DNA of 64,000 nucleotides from Actinomadura luzonensis. GTDB lineage: Bacteria; Actinomycetota; Actinomycetes; Streptosporangiales; Streptosporangiaceae. How positions within the stretch are numbered: position 1 is the stretch's first letter; every line of letters starts with the position of its first letter. The stretch spans positions 620,001 through 684,000 of the forward strand of contig NZ_JAKRKC020000003.1 of assembly GCF_022664455.2 (NCBI RefSeq). Direction: 5' to 3'. Position numbers and translations under genes: made by a program. Of this stretch, positions 49,437-58,611 are shown one piece after another. The notes beneath the pieces are model-generated. The model was given only the letters and a program-made list of their open reading frames with translations. It did no database searches and had not been told where the DNA came from.

Positions 49437-50024
49437 TCACTTCACCTGATAACGCGTGACGACGACCCCGGTCGTGGACGTGACCGACTCCTCAAGCACA
49501 AGATCAGTACGGCCGCCGTCACCCGCGCCGAACAGCCGGGTACCCGTTCCCAGCACGACGGGATGGACCAGCAGGACGTACTCGTCGACCAGCCCGGCCG
49601 CGTGCAGCGAGCGCACCAACGCCCCGCTCCCGATCACCGTGATCACCCCGTCGACCTCGGCCTTCAACCGGGCGACGGTCTCGACCGCCTCGCCCGCCAA
49701 CCGCGTCGAGTTGGGATAGGCGAGCTCGGCGCCCTCGTCACGGGTCACGACGTACTTGCGCTGCTTCAGGAGCGAGTCGGTGAACGGGTTGGGCTCGGCG
49801 ACCGACGTCCAGTGCCGCAGCAGATCGTCGTACGACCGGTGCCCGAAAAGCAGCGCCGTGGTGCGGGCCATCCCCGACCCGGCCAACCGCCCGGTCACCT
49901 CGTCCGCGTACCCCACGCCCCAGCCGCCGTGCCGGAACCCGTCCCTGGTGTCCTCGTCCGCGCGCCCCGGACCCTGCATGACGCCGTCCAAGCTGACGCT
50001 CTCAAAGGCGCTGATGGTGCCCAT
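49437..50024 (-). CDS. Dihydrofolate reductase-like (RibD C-terminal domain) protein
   Basis: A 195-residue protein of the RibD_C/DHFR-like superfamily. Visible features are the start G-T-I-S-A-F-E-S-V-S-L-D-G-V-M-Q-G-P-G, the middle L-L-F-G-H-R-S-Y-D-D and the nucleotide-site segment V-I-G-S-G-A-L-V-R-S-L. These stand-alone proteins are reductases of uncertain substrate. ATG at 50024 has AGGAG upstream; a longer frame beyond it looks non-coding. It heads an operon with the DGPF protein and the sigma factor, an association also found in other actinomycetes. Confidence 0.87.
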   Translation of the reverse strand: MGTISAFESVSLDGVMQGPGRADEDTRDGFRHGGWGVGYADEVTGRLAGSGMARTTALLFGHRSYDDLLRHWTSVAEPNPFTDSLLKQRKYVVTRDEGAELAYPNSTRLAGEAVETVARLKAEVDGVITVIGSGALVRSLHAAGLVDEYVLLVHPVVLGTGTRLFGAGDGGRTDLVLEESVTSTTGVVVTRYQVK

Positions 50025-50238
50025 CCCGCCACTCCTCGTCCCGTACCGGTGGAGCCGCCGTCCGCGGCCCGACACAGTGATGACGAGAACCGACCCCCCA
50101 AACAGACATCCCCACTAAAGGAAAAATCAGTGCCACCCAATCCCCGGAACACACCACGCCGACCAGCAGAACACCCCGCTGTCCACAGAACCCCGTTCAC
50201 CCACCCGACCGAACGCCACCGCCCGCGAAACTCCCCAC

Positions 50239-51537
50239 GTGCACCCCCACCCCACCTCTCCCGCCTACACCCCCTCGCAGGTCACCCCCAACCCCTCCTC
50301 CCATGACCCCGCACAGGACCCCGCCCACCACCCCTCAGGCGACACCCTCCGCTACTCCCCTCATGACACCTTCCGCCGCTCCCTTCGCGGAACCTCCCAC
50401 CGCGCCTCTCGCGGCACCTACGCCCTCACCCTCCGCCCCTTCACCGCCCTCTTCCCCCTGCTACTGACGACCGCGTTCCTGGCCCTGCCCGCCTCCCCGG
50501 CCAGAGCCTCACCCCCCGACTGGCGCTGGCCCCTGACCGGCCACCCCCGCATCCTCAGACGCTTCACCCCGCCCCCGGAGCGCTGGCTCGCCGGCCACCG
50601 AGGCATAGACCTGGCCGCCCCACCCTTCACGCCAGTCCTGGCAGCAGGCGCAGGCACGATCCGCTTCGCCGGCCAGGTAGGCGGAAGGGGCGTAGTGACC
50701 ATCGCCCACACCGACGGCCTACGCACCACCTACATGCCACTGACCCCCTCGGTGAAACGAGGCCAGACCATCACGCCAGGCACAGAGCTAGGCCTCCTGC
50801 AACCCACGAAGCCGCACTGCCAGGAGTCCTGCCTCCATTGGGGCCTCCTCCGCGGAGCCCGCTACCTGAACCCTCTCCTCCTCCTAGGCCAAGCCCCCAT
50901 CCGCCTCCTCCCCCTCTGGCCCACCCCAGACCAGGCTCCATGGCCTACTCCGCACGACGCCCTCCGCCCAACCACCCCCCTCAACCAGATTCCATGGCTC
51001 CCCGCCAACAAGCCCCTCTGGCCCGAACCAACCCCAGACCACGTCCCCTGGCGCCCCCAGAACCAGCCCCTCCACCCCGCCCTGCGCCAAAACCCCCAAC
51101 CAACCCCAAACCACCTCCTCCGCCTCACCCCAAACCAACCCATCGTGCAAGCAGCACCCGCCACTCCCCTCCCAGACGCCTCCGACATCACCGTCCCTTC
51201 ATCACCAACACTGCCTCCGACCCCCAACCGCCGCTCCTCTTTCCAGCACCGCCCACTAGCGCCTTTCCCAAGGTCCTACAGCCTCAGCAAATCCACCGCC
51301 CTCGCAGACAAGACCACAATGGCGCTCCCTATCGCCCTACTGATCGCCTCGTGCTTTCTTCTGACCGCTCTGCGCCGCCATCGCAACCATTCCAACCGCC
51401 GCCAACGCCGTAGCCGAACGCCCCAAAACCCCTCTCCGCGAGCCCAGGGCGGCCGACACCGCAAAAGACGACAAGAAGCCCACAAAAGCGAAGGCAACCG
51501 AAGACACCGAAAAGGCCGCTCCACCCCCTCCTTCTGA
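50239..51537 (+). CDS. M23 peptidase-domain membrane protein, unusual architecture
   Basis: A 432-residue protein. After a long hydrophilic, His/Pro-rich N-terminus (1-62) comes a hydrophobic signal/anchor (about 63-85). A LytM domain (about 95-215) has H120-x3-D124 (GHRGIDL) and C-L-H-W-G with H200; the first His of the usual H-x-H is Cys198, as in many actinobacterial relatives. A proline/tryptophan-rich spacer (about 220-360) precedes a second hydrophobic helix (about 365-380, LPIALLIASCFLLTAL) and a strongly basic tail of about 50 residues. Third codon positions carry unusually many A residues compared with neighbours. GTG 50239 is the only start before the signal and lacks a ribosome site. 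Probably an envelope protein acting on or sensing peptidoglycan. Confidence 0.75.
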   Translation: MHPHPTSPAYTPSQVTPNPSSHDPAQDPAHHPSGDTLRYSPHDTFRRSLRGTSHRASRGTYALTLRPFTALFPLLLTTAFLALPASPARASPPDWRWPLTGHPRILRRFTPPPERWLAGHRGIDLAAPPFTPVLAAGAGTIRFAGQVGGRGVVTIAHTDGLRTTYMPLTPSVKRGQTITPGTELGLLQPTKPHCQESCLHWGLLRGARYLNPLLLLGQAPIRLLPLWPTPDQAPWPTPHDALRPTTPLNQIPWLPANKPLWPEPTPDHVPWRPQNQPLHPALRQNPQPTPNHLLRLTPNQPIVQAAPATPLPDASDITVPSSPTLPPTPNRRSSFQHRPLAPFPRSYSLSKSTALADKTTMALPIALLIASCFLLTALRRHRNHSNRRQRRSRTPQNPSPRAQGGRHRKRRQEAHKSEGNRRHRKGRSTPSF

Positions 51538-51911
51538 ATACCGAGACAGCCCTCCGCCTCAAAAGCGCAGGTGAAAGGTCCAACCACAACGGCAATGCGA
51601 CAGGCAACGAACGCCGACGCCCAGACGGCAAAAGGCAAACTCACAGACAGAGGCCACGCCTTACGTAGCACGCCCTACGCAGACGGCGGCCAGCGGGCAG
51701 GACGGACAGCGGAAATAAGGCAGCGGCTGGTGGCATTGGGCGCCCGACACCGACCGCGGACAATGGTGAGCGTCGAGCACCGCGCAGCGAACTGATGACG
51801 GCATAGTCAAACCAGCAGAGCCTCACGCGAGAGCCGAACTACACCACCCGCGGGACGCGACCGGCGACCACACCAGGCGACGAGCGACGGATGGCCCAGC
51901 AACGAGCGACA

Positions 51912-51966
51912 GACGGCGAGCGGCCGGACGGCGAGCGGCCGGACGGCGAGCGGCCGGACGGCGAGC
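51912..51966. repeat. 15-bp tandem repeat, 3.7 copies
   Basis: Three exact copies of GACGGCGAGCGGCCG and a 10-bp partial fourth. Exact identity suggests a recent expansion. No coding frame that looks genuine passes through it. Confidence 0.9.
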
Positions 51967-52036
51967 AAAAGCATCCAAGCAGGGACGGCGGCAGGCGGAC
52001 AGTGAGCGCCAGACGCCGGGCGACGGGCGACAGGCC

Positions 52037-52071
52037 ACCAGCGACCAGCGACCAGCGACCAGCGACCAGCG
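52037..52071. repeat. 7-bp tandem repeat, 5 copies
   Basis: Five exact units of ACCAGCG. Not a multiple of three, consistent with non-coding DNA and slippage-prone sequence. Confidence 0.9.
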
Positions 52072-52197
52072 ACGATACACTCGCCTACCCTGGCAACCAC
52101 TCCCATTCGCCAAGCATCATTGCCATCCGGCCGGCGGACCCCGCAACCATTCCGCGGACATCACCGCCAGCCGTCCAACATCACCGCCCGCCCCTGC

Positions 52198-53100
52198 TCA
52201 CGCCCGTGGATGCGCCTGCTTATACGCCGCCCGCAACCGCTCGATCGAAACATGCGTATAAATCTGCGTACTGTTCAGCGACGCATGCCCCAGAAGCTCC
52301 TGAACGCTACGCAAATCCGCCCCGCCCTCCAACAGGTGCGTAGCCGCACTGTGCCTCAGCCCGTGGGGCCCCATGTCCGGAGCGCCCTCCACCTGGGCCA
52401 GCCCCGCATGCACCACGCGCCGGACCGTCCCCGCGTCGATCCGCCCTCCCCGTACCCCGAGAAAGAGCGCCGCCCCTGACCCGGCCCGCACCCAGAGCGG
52501 CCGTCCGTGAATACACCACCGGTCCAGCGCCCGGAGCGCCGGCAAGCCAAAGGGCACCGACCGTTCCTTGCGCCCTTTTCCCATCACACGGATGACGTGC
52601 CGATCCCTGTCCACATCATCCACATCGAGCCCGCACAGCTCACTGACTCGGACGCCGGTGGCGTACAACAACTCTAGAATCGCTCGATCCCGCAATTCCT
52701 TGGGCTCAACGCCAGACGCAGCGTCCAAAACCTCCCGCGCCTGCTCCTGATCAAGCACGGTCGGCAGATCGCGGGGAGCTTTGGCACTGCCCAGCAGCAG
52801 CCCGGGATCCGCCCGCAGCCACCCCTCCCGATGACAGAACGCCGTGAAAGTACGCGCACAGGCCGCCCGTCGCGCCAGAGTAGCCCGCGCCTTCCCGGCA
52901 TCGTGCTGTTGAGCGAGCCACTCCCGCAGCACACCGACGTCGAGTTCCTCAATGGGACCGCGTAGGTGGTCGAGCAGGCTGTTGACATCAACCAGGTACG
53001 CCCTGACCGTGTGCGGCGAAAGGTCCCGCTCAAAGCGCAGGTACCGCCCGAACGCCGCAACGACCTCATCCCTGCCCAAGCCCACCCCTCCAAGCACCAT
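52198..53100 (-). CDS. xerC: Tyrosine recombinase XerC
   Basis: A 300-residue XerC/D-type recombinase. The N-terminal SAM-like core-binding domain spans about 8-95. The catalytic set is complete: R151 (GVRVSE), a Lys near 174, H246-x-x-R249 (HGLRHSAATH), H272 (LLGHAS) and Y281 (I-Y-T-H). It resolves chromosome dimers at dif. Its place after dprA is the usual actinobacterial one, so this is the housekeeping enzyme and not a mobile-element integrase. The start is ATG 53100 or, with a better-placed GGAGGG, TTG 53079. Confidence 0.93.
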   Translation of the reverse strand: MVLGGVGLGRDEVVAAFGRYLRFERDLSPHTVRAYLVDVNSLLDHLRGPIEELDVGVLREWLAQQHDAGKARATLARRAACARTFTAFCHREGWLRADPGLLLGSAKAPRDLPTVLDQEQAREVLDAASGVEPKELRDRAILELLYATGVRVSELCGLDVDDVDRDRHVIRVMGKGRKERSVPFGLPALRALDRWCIHGRPLWVRAGSGAALFLGVRGGRIDAGTVRRVVHAGLAQVEGAPDMGPHGLRHSAATHLLEGGADLRSVQELLGHASLNSTQIYTHVSIERLRAAYKQAHPRA

Positions 53101-53482
53101 TCATCACACCGATCGTGCCACTCCCGCCCACCCCCAAACCCAAACCTCCGTCCACGACACAGCTTCACCATGATTCGTTATTCGTAGGACCAGGATTGGT
53201 GGACGGGGACGAAAAGGGGGCGGCACCAGAGAGCCCGATTCTTCCGCCAGGGCCTCCTCATCAACTAGGCGTACATCTGGTGGGCTGCACCTGCACCGGC
53301 CAGGTGCCTCAGAAGCGGGATCACTCCTTCGCGACAACCCTCCTGCTGCTCCATCCTCGCCAGAGGCGCGTGCTCCATCGTGCGTGCCGAAGGAGGCACG
53401 AGAGGTCTTCGTCCTGACCACGATCGCCGTCGACGACACGCACGTGTTCCGCTGCGGGAGGCTGTTCGTCCGTACCGTCGGT
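53101..53482. other. 382-bp interval between dprA and xerC
   Basis: I see no supportable gene, hairpin or repeat of note here. Open frames of 70-150 codons on both strands have low-complexity products. The stretch includes a small AT-richer pocket, ATGATTCGTTATTCGTAGG near 53170-53188, that could hold the xerC promoter on the minus strand. Confidence 0.5.
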
Positions 53483-55465
53483 TCATAGTCTTCCTGGCTG
53501 GCATGTCGGCCGGTGAGGGTTGTCGCCCTGGTCGGGTTGGTTGTCGGGGATCGCACGGTTGTGATCGTGGTCTTCGAGGTCGTCCTCGTCCGGGAACGGC
53601 GGGTCCTGGGTCGGGTCCGAGTCGTCGTCCGCGCGCCGGGGCACGAGGGCTGCGGAGTCCGGGGCTTTGCGGTAGGACGTTGTTGTTTTGCGCAGGCGCC
53701 AGCCGTCCGTTGAGCGCTCTATGTAGCCGGCGGCGGCGAGGCCGCCCAAGGCGCTCAGCGCTTCTCCCAGACTCACGCCTGCCGCTACCGCGATCGACGC
53801 CGGCCCGGCCCCTCCCCGCGTGGGCACGGCGTCGAGCACCCGCTTGGTGGGGTCATTGAGCTTGTCGCGGGCGACCGCCGGAGGGCGGGAGTGCGAGGCC
53901 AGGTCGTCGCCCAGCACGCCGACGAGGTCGATCATCTCCTCCGGCGAGGTGACGCAGACTGCTTTGCGTTCGCGGAGGAGGCGGTGGCAGCCGGCGGACA
54001 TGCGGGAGGTGACCGGGCCCGGTACGGCGGCCAGGTGGCGGTTGAGGGTGAGGGCGTGGGTGGCGGTGTTCAGGGCGCCGCTGCGCAGGGCGGCTTCCAC
54101 TACCACCGTCCCGCGCGACAGGGCGGCGATCAGGCGATTTCTGATCAGGAAGCGGGCCCGGGTGGGGTGCACTCCCGGAGGGCATTCGCTGACGATCACT
54201 CCTTGCTTGCGCACGGCGGCGAAGAGGGCGTCATGGCTGCTCGGATAGCAGACGTCCACGCCGCAGGCCAGCACGACGACGGTCGGGCCGCCACTGGCCA
54301 GCGCTCCCTTGTGCGCGGCACTGTCCACGCCGAACGCGCCGCCCGACACGACGGTCCAGCCGGATTCGCCGAGGCCGACTCCGAATTCGGCCGCCATGTG
54401 CACGCCGTAGGCGCTGGCGGACCGGGCGCCTACCACGGCCACGGACTTCAGGCAGGAGAAGCGGAGGTCGGCTGTGCCGTGCAGCCAGAGGCCGAGGGGA
54501 CGACTGGAGCCCAGTTGATCGAGCTGAGTGGGCCATTCGGCGTCTCCCGGGATGATCAGGCGAGCACCGGATGCGAGGCCGTTCTCGAGGTCGGCGATCG
54601 GGTTGGAGGCCGCCAGGCGGGCGTGCCAGGCGTTCAGGCGGGATATCAGGCTCTCTTGAGGGCGGTCGCGTTGCGTCGTCTCCTGGTGCGCGAAGTGCGG
54701 TGGGAGGCTTCGGTTGCGGATGGCCTCCACTGCTGCGGCTGCTCCGTAACGGGTGACCAGGCGGCCCATGAGTGGATCGCCGACATCCGCCGCGCGCATC
54801 AAGGCGGCTCGGGCTTCGTACTCGGCTCGGGGCTGAGAGGTGTCTGCTGCTGTTACTGCTGCTGTTGCAGTTTTGCCGGGTGATACGTCCTTTTGCCTTA
54901 TCGCCGAGGCGGCTGTTGCGGGACGGGTCGATGCGGCCGTAGTCCTTGCGGTAGCCGTTGCCATGGGGTCGGTTGTTGGCGATGGAGCGGTTTCAGTGTT
55001 GCCGACGGCTTCGGGAGGAGGTGGTTGGCCGGGTCGGTGGTGAGGCGTGGGGATGACTGGTTCGGGCTCGTCTGGAAGGTGCGGATCAGTTGGCGGCGAG
55101 GCCGGGTGGTGACGCGATGGGAGGAGGGGCGGGGAGGTCCGGTTTGTTGGCGGGTGGCCTGTTGGGTCCTGGCCGACATGATGACTTGTCTCAAGCGGCT
55201 GGGGCTGGTTGCGCCTGCCTGTGGTGTGGGCGGTAGGCGGGGATTGGAGATCTGGAGGAGCTGAGTCGGGTGGGCTTGCTTTCGTTGAAGTTCCTGGTGG
55301 CGGGGTTCCTGGGGTTTGTGGTAGTGCGGGGCGGGGCTGTTGGGGGTGGGTGGACGGGAGAGAGCGGGGAGTGCCTTGGTGGCTGGTCGAGGAGGCTGGT
55401 CGGGGTGGGTGGGGGTGCTTGTCGGGGTTGGAAGGTGGTGTGGGGAGGGCGGAGGGAATGGGCAT
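53483..55465 (-). CDS. dprA: DNA-processing protein DprA (DprA/Smf), with long Pro-rich N-terminal region
   Basis: The conserved protein occupies about the last 435 residues. A SAM-like N-part (MRAADVGDPLMGRLVTRYGA) precedes the Rossmann DprA domain with V-A-V-V-G-A-R-S-A-S-A-Y-G, SGGAFGVDSAAHKGAL, ALSRGTVVVEAALRSGALNT and V-P-G-P-V-T-S. A C-terminal winged helix (AVPTRGGAGPASIAVAAGVS) and an acidic tail follow. DprA protects incoming ssDNA and loads RecA. The start at 55465 overlaps the comM stop (TGATG) and has GGAG 8 nt upstream, which would give 660 residues with about 220 of Pro/Thr/Ser-rich disorder first. An internal ATG at 54964 lacks a ribosome site. Whether the extension is made is uncertain. 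Confidence 0.85.
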   Translation of the reverse strand: MPIPSALPTPPSNPDKHPHPPRPASSTSHQGTPRSLPSTHPQQPRPALPQTPGTPPPGTSTKASPPDSAPPDLQSPPTAHTTGRRNQPQPLETSHHVGQDPTGHPPTNRTSPPLLPSRHHPASPPTDPHLPDEPEPVIPTPHHRPGQPPPPEAVGNTETAPSPTTDPMATATARTTAASTRPATAASAIRQKDVSPGKTATAAVTAADTSQPRAEYEARAALMRAADVGDPLMGRLVTRYGAAAAVEAIRNRSLPPHFAHQETTQRDRPQESLISRLNAWHARLAASNPIADLENGLASGARLIIPGDAEWPTQLDQLGSSRPLGLWLHGTADLRFSCLKSVAVVGARSASAYGVHMAAEFGVGLGESGWTVVSGGAFGVDSAAHKGALASGGPTVVVLACGVDVCYPSSHDALFAAVRKQGVIVSECPPGVHPTRARFLIRNRLIAALSRGTVVVEAALRSGALNTATHALTLNRHLAAVPGPVTSRMSAGCHRLLRERKAVCVTSPEEMIDLVGVLGDDLASHSRPPAVARDKLNDPTKRVLDAVPTRGGAGPASIAVAAGVSLGEALSALGGLAAAGYIERSTDGWRLRKTTTSYRKAPDSAALVPRRADDDSDPTQDPPFPDEDDLEDHDHNRAIPDNQPDQGDNPHRPTCQPGRL

Positions 55466-57003
55466 CAGGACGTCACTCCGAGCCAGAAGTGGAGGGCGGT
55501 GGTCGTTTCGTCTTCCTCGGGGCGGTCCTTGTCGGCCAGGTCGGCCAGGGTCCAGGAGACGCGTACGGCGCGGTCGAGGCCGCGGGCGGTCAGAGTGCCT
55601 GCGTCGAGGCAGGTGGTCATGGGCTTCATGGCCTCCGGCGACGGGCGGTAGTCGCTGTGGAGGACGGATGAGGGGATTTCGGCGTTGGTGCGCCATGGGG
55701 TGCCGCTGAGGCGTTTGGCGGCGCGTTCGCGAGCGGCCAGCACGCGTTCGGCCACCGTCGCGCTGGACTCCGTGAACTGCCGGTCGGCCATGAGCTCGCG
55801 GCGGGACGCGCGGGCCACGGTGACCTTCATGTCGATGCGGTCGAGGAGGGGACCCGAAAGTCTGCCCAGGTAGCGGCGCCTGGCTGTGGGGGAACACCTG
55901 CAGGTGTCGCCGTGCTCGTCGGTCTGGGCACACGGGCATGGGTTCGCGGCCAGGACCAGCATGAAGCGTGCCGGGAAGGTGACCGAACCCGCCGATCTCG
56001 ACACCGTGACGCGGCCGGATTCCAGGGGCTGGCGCAGGGCGTCGAGGACGTGGCGGGGGAACTCCGGGGCCTCGTCCATGAACAGCACGCCCCGGTGGGC
56101 GAGGGAAACGGCCCCGGGCCGGACGATCGCGCTGCCGCCGCCGATGATCGCGGCCGAGGTCGCCGTGTGATGCGGGGAGACGAACGGCGGCCTGCTCATC
56201 ATGGGGGCGCTGGGCGGCAGGACGCCCGCGACCGAGTGGATGGCCGTGACCTCCAGGGCGTGATCGAGCTCCAGGTCGGGGAGGAGCGTGGGGAGGCGTT
56301 CGGCCAGCATGGTCTTGCCGGTGCCGGGCGGGCCGAGCATCCACAGGTTGTGACCGCCGGCGGCGCAGACCTCCAGGGCCCGGCGGGCGACCGGCTGGCC
56401 GACGACGTCTGCGAGGTCGAGGGCTGGGTTCGTGGGCGGCGAGCAGGGCTCGGAATCATCTTCAGGGCCGGGCTCGGGAGCCTCCTCGTCGCCCTTGCGC
56501 AGCCATTCGACCAGCTGGCGGAGGCACGCCATGGGGATCACCTTGACGTCGGGAACCAGGGACGCTTCGGCGGAGTTCCCGGAGGGGACGACGATCGTGG
56601 CGTCTCCGTGCCTGGCGGCGCCGAGGACGGCGGGCAGGACGCCGCGTACCGGCCTGATGCGGCCGTCGAGACCCAGCTCGCCCAGGAAGAACGGGTCCGC
56701 GACGCGTTCGGCCGGGACCACACCGGCCGCGCCCAGGATCGCCATGGCTATGGCGAGGTCGAACTGCGAGCCGCGTTTGGGAAGGGTGGCTGGAAACAGG
56801 CTGACGATGATGCGGGCGTCGGGCCACGGGTACATGCTGTTGACCACTGCGGATCGCACCCGGTCGCGCGCCTCGCTCAGGGCCGTGTCGGGAAGGCCGA
56901 TCAGGTGGATGCCCGCCAGGCCGTTGCCCACGTCGGCTTCGATCTCCACCGTGCGGCCGGTGACGCCCACGAGGGCGACGCTGCGGGTGCGGGCCACGGC
57001 CAT
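55465..57003 (-). CDS. comM: YifB/ComM family Mg-chelatase-like AAA+ ATPase
   Basis: A 512-residue protein. The N-terminal Lon-protease-like fold (ChlI domain, about 20-140) includes GLPDTALSEARDRVRSAV and RGSQFDLAIAMAIL. The AAA+ core (about 195-420) has Walker A G-P-P-G-T-G-K-T (about 224-231) and Walker B G-V-L-F-M-D-E-A-P-E (about 308). A C-terminal Mg-chelatase domain follows. ComM is a branch-migration helicase in natural transformation, and YifB homologues are widespread in non-transformable actinobacteria too. ATG at 57003 overlaps the yraN stop (TGATG), and its own stop overlaps the dprA start. Confidence 0.95.
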   Translation of the reverse strand: MAVARTRSVALVGVTGRTVEIEADVGNGLAGIHLIGLPDTALSEARDRVRSAVVNSMYPWPDARIIVSLFPATLPKRGSQFDLAIAMAILGAAGVVPAERVADPFFLGELGLDGRIRPVRGVLPAVLGAARHGDATIVVPSGNSAEASLVPDVKVIPMACLRQLVEWLRKGDEEAPEPGPEDDSEPCSPPTNPALDLADVVGQPVARRALEVCAAGGHNLWMLGPPGTGKTMLAERLPTLLPDLELDHALEVTAIHSVAGVLPPSAPMMSRPPFVSPHHTATSAAIIGGGSAIVRPGAVSLAHRGVLFMDEAPEFPRHVLDALRQPLESGRVTVSRSAGSVTFPARFMLVLAANPCPCAQTDEHGDTCRCSPTARRRYLGRLSGPLLDRIDMKVTVARASRRELMADRQFTESSATVAERVLAARERAAKRLSGTPWRTNAEIPSSVLHSDYRPSPEAMKPMTTCLDAGTLTARGLDRAVRVSWTLADLADKDRPEEDETTTALHFWLGVTS

Positions 57004-57356
57004 CAGAACACTCCTCGCATGTGACGTAGGGCGAAGTCACCGGCGAAGCGTTCCAGGGCGACGACATCCACGCGGATGGCTTCGAAGGTGCGGGGCTGGG
57101 TGGCGAGCCACTGGGCGGCGAGCAGGCGGAGTCTGGAGAGCTTCCGGGGGTTCACCGACTCCAGGGCGGTGCCGTGGGATCTGCTGGAGCGGGTCTTGAC
57201 CTCGACGACGATGAGGGTCGAGCCGTCTTCGGCGATGATGTCGATCTCGCCGTGGCGGCAGCGCCAGTTGCGGTCGATGATCTTCATGCCCTTGGCCTCC
57301 AGGTAGATGGCGGCCAGTTGCTCGCCCTGTTTGCCGAGTTCGTCCTTCTTGGCCAT
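57003..57356 (-). CDS. yraN: UPF0102 family protein YraN
   Basis: A 117-residue endonuclease-like-fold protein. The core motif G-E-I-D-I-I-A-E-D (about 36-44) followed by V-V-E-V-K-T-R-S-S (about 50-58) gives the D-x(n)-E-x-K pattern of restriction-like nucleases. Biochemical role unproven; the constant linkage with rnhB, comM and dprA suggests DNA metabolism. ATG at 57356 without a strong ribosome site. Upstream lies a 1.8-kb repeat-rich gap instead of the usual short spacer. Confidence 0.93.
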   Translation of the reverse strand: MAKKDELGKQGEQLAAIYLEAKGMKIIDRNWRCRHGEIDIIAEDGSTLIVVEVKTRSSRSHGTALESVNPRKLSRLRLLAAQWLATQPRTFEAIRVDVVALERFAGDFALRHMRGVF

Positions 57357-57946
57357 GTGGCGTTGCCTCCGGTCGGGTCGAGGTCATGAGGGGCCTGCGG
57401 GTTGGTGGGTGGGTGGGTGGCTTGTTTCGGTGGTGCAGACGCTGGGACTTCGGGACGTGCCGGGTCGACCTTGCCGGAGGCGGGGCGGGGGTCGTGGGGC
57501 CGAATGTGGTTCTGGGGATAGAGGTGTCGCGGGTGCGGGTGCCTGTGGATGACGGGGTGGGTGGGTGCGGCTTGGGGAGGCAGGGCGCAGGAAGTCACGG
57601 GCGAGCTGCGTCGGGGGTGGGGCGGCTACTTGCTGCGGTTCGCGGACTGTGGGCTGCGGGGTTGTGGCCGTCTCGTGGGAAGAGCTGCGGTAGGTGCCAA
57701 GGCCGTGTGAAGCGGTGCTGGGGCTTGTGGGGGCGCGGGTTGGGGCGGAGCGGGACGTGGCGGTCCGGAGCAGTGGCACCGCTGCTGGGGCGGTCGCCGA
57801 CGGAGCACGGCGCACGGGACGCCGGTCCGAAGTGACGCAGGGGGCGAACGGGTACAGGGGGGTCTAAAGGACGCTGTGCAGGAGCAAGTCGCAGGATGCG
57901 GTACAGGAGCGCGGCGCGGATGCGGTGCAGGAGCGGCACGCAGGGA

Positions 57947-57986
57947 CATCGTGCAGAGGCGCGGCGCATCGTGCAGAGGCGCGGCG
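57947..57986. repeat. 20-bp direct repeat, 2 copies
   Basis: Two exact adjacent copies of CATCGTGCAGAGGCGCGGCG. Related GTGCAGGAGC and GGTACAGGAGCG fragments lie just upstream, suggesting an older array. Confidence 0.85.
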
Positions 57987-58349
57987 CAGGGCATGGGCGA
58001 GGCAGGGCGGCGCGGTCTGGCCAGCGCATCGGCGGGGGGTGGCGCTGGCAAGGGGTGGCATGGACGCGAGAGCCAGACGGCAGTGGTCGCCGCACACCAC
58101 AGGCCGGTTGAGAGCTTGCACAAGCGAATGGCGGAGGGCCAGAAGATGGACGGTCAAGGGCAGACGGCCAGAGGGGGGCCAGGAGCAGGCGGGAAGGCCG
58201 GCAGGGGGCGGACCGAGGACCGAAGGACGGGCAGAGGAGCGAGGGCGCGGTGCCCCGGCTGGTGCGGCGGGGTCAGGGGGCGCGGCGGGGAGCGGCCCAG
58301 CGAGAGCGGCCCAGCGAGGGCGGCCTGGCGGGGGCGGCCTGGCGGGGGC

Positions 58350-58409
58350 GAGGACAGGGGCGAGGACGGGGGCGAGGACGGGGGCGAGGACGGGGGCGAG
58401 GACGGGGGC
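58350..58409. repeat. 12-bp tandem repeat, 5 copies
   Basis: GAGGACRGGGGC repeated five times; the first copy has A at the variable position and the other four are identical. The G-rich runs could form G-quadruplex structures on this strand. Confidence 0.9.
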
Positions 58410-58611
58410 GGAAGGAGAGACAGATAGGCAAAGAGAAAGACGGGCAAAGCGGCGCGGGGCGCGGGCTAAGGAGCGGAGGGCGGACCGGACGGTGGGTGTG
58501 TTGAGTGGTGGCTGTAGGACGAGCAGCAGGCCGCAAGGGTGAAGTGGAGACGGTTCTGTGCGGCCGAGGCTCCGCGGAAGTGGCCAGACGGACGGCTGCT
58601 GCGGCGGGATC

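Larger units (their letters stand above)
51538..52197. other. 660-bp gene-free region with short tandem repeats
   Basis: No gene can be supported here. Base composition is lower in GC and more mixed than the coding flanks. The region holds two short tandem arrays, listed separately. Several frames are open for 60-150 codons but give only low-complexity products. It separates the M23 gene from the 3' end of xerC. Confidence 0.6.

Noticed and set aside
51891..52343. 150-codon plus-strand frame with a GERPD repeat
   Set aside because: It arises from the 15-bp tandem repeat, then runs antisense into xerC, and has no ribosome site.
52198..53100. Tyrosine recombinase as an integrase marking a mobile element
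   Set aside because: Its sequence is XerC-like and its position after dprA is the conserved housekeeping one; no att repeats or phage genes were seen.
53104..53556. 150-codon minus-strand frame between dprA and xerC
   Set aside because: Mixed low-complexity composition, overlap with the dprA end, and no start signal.
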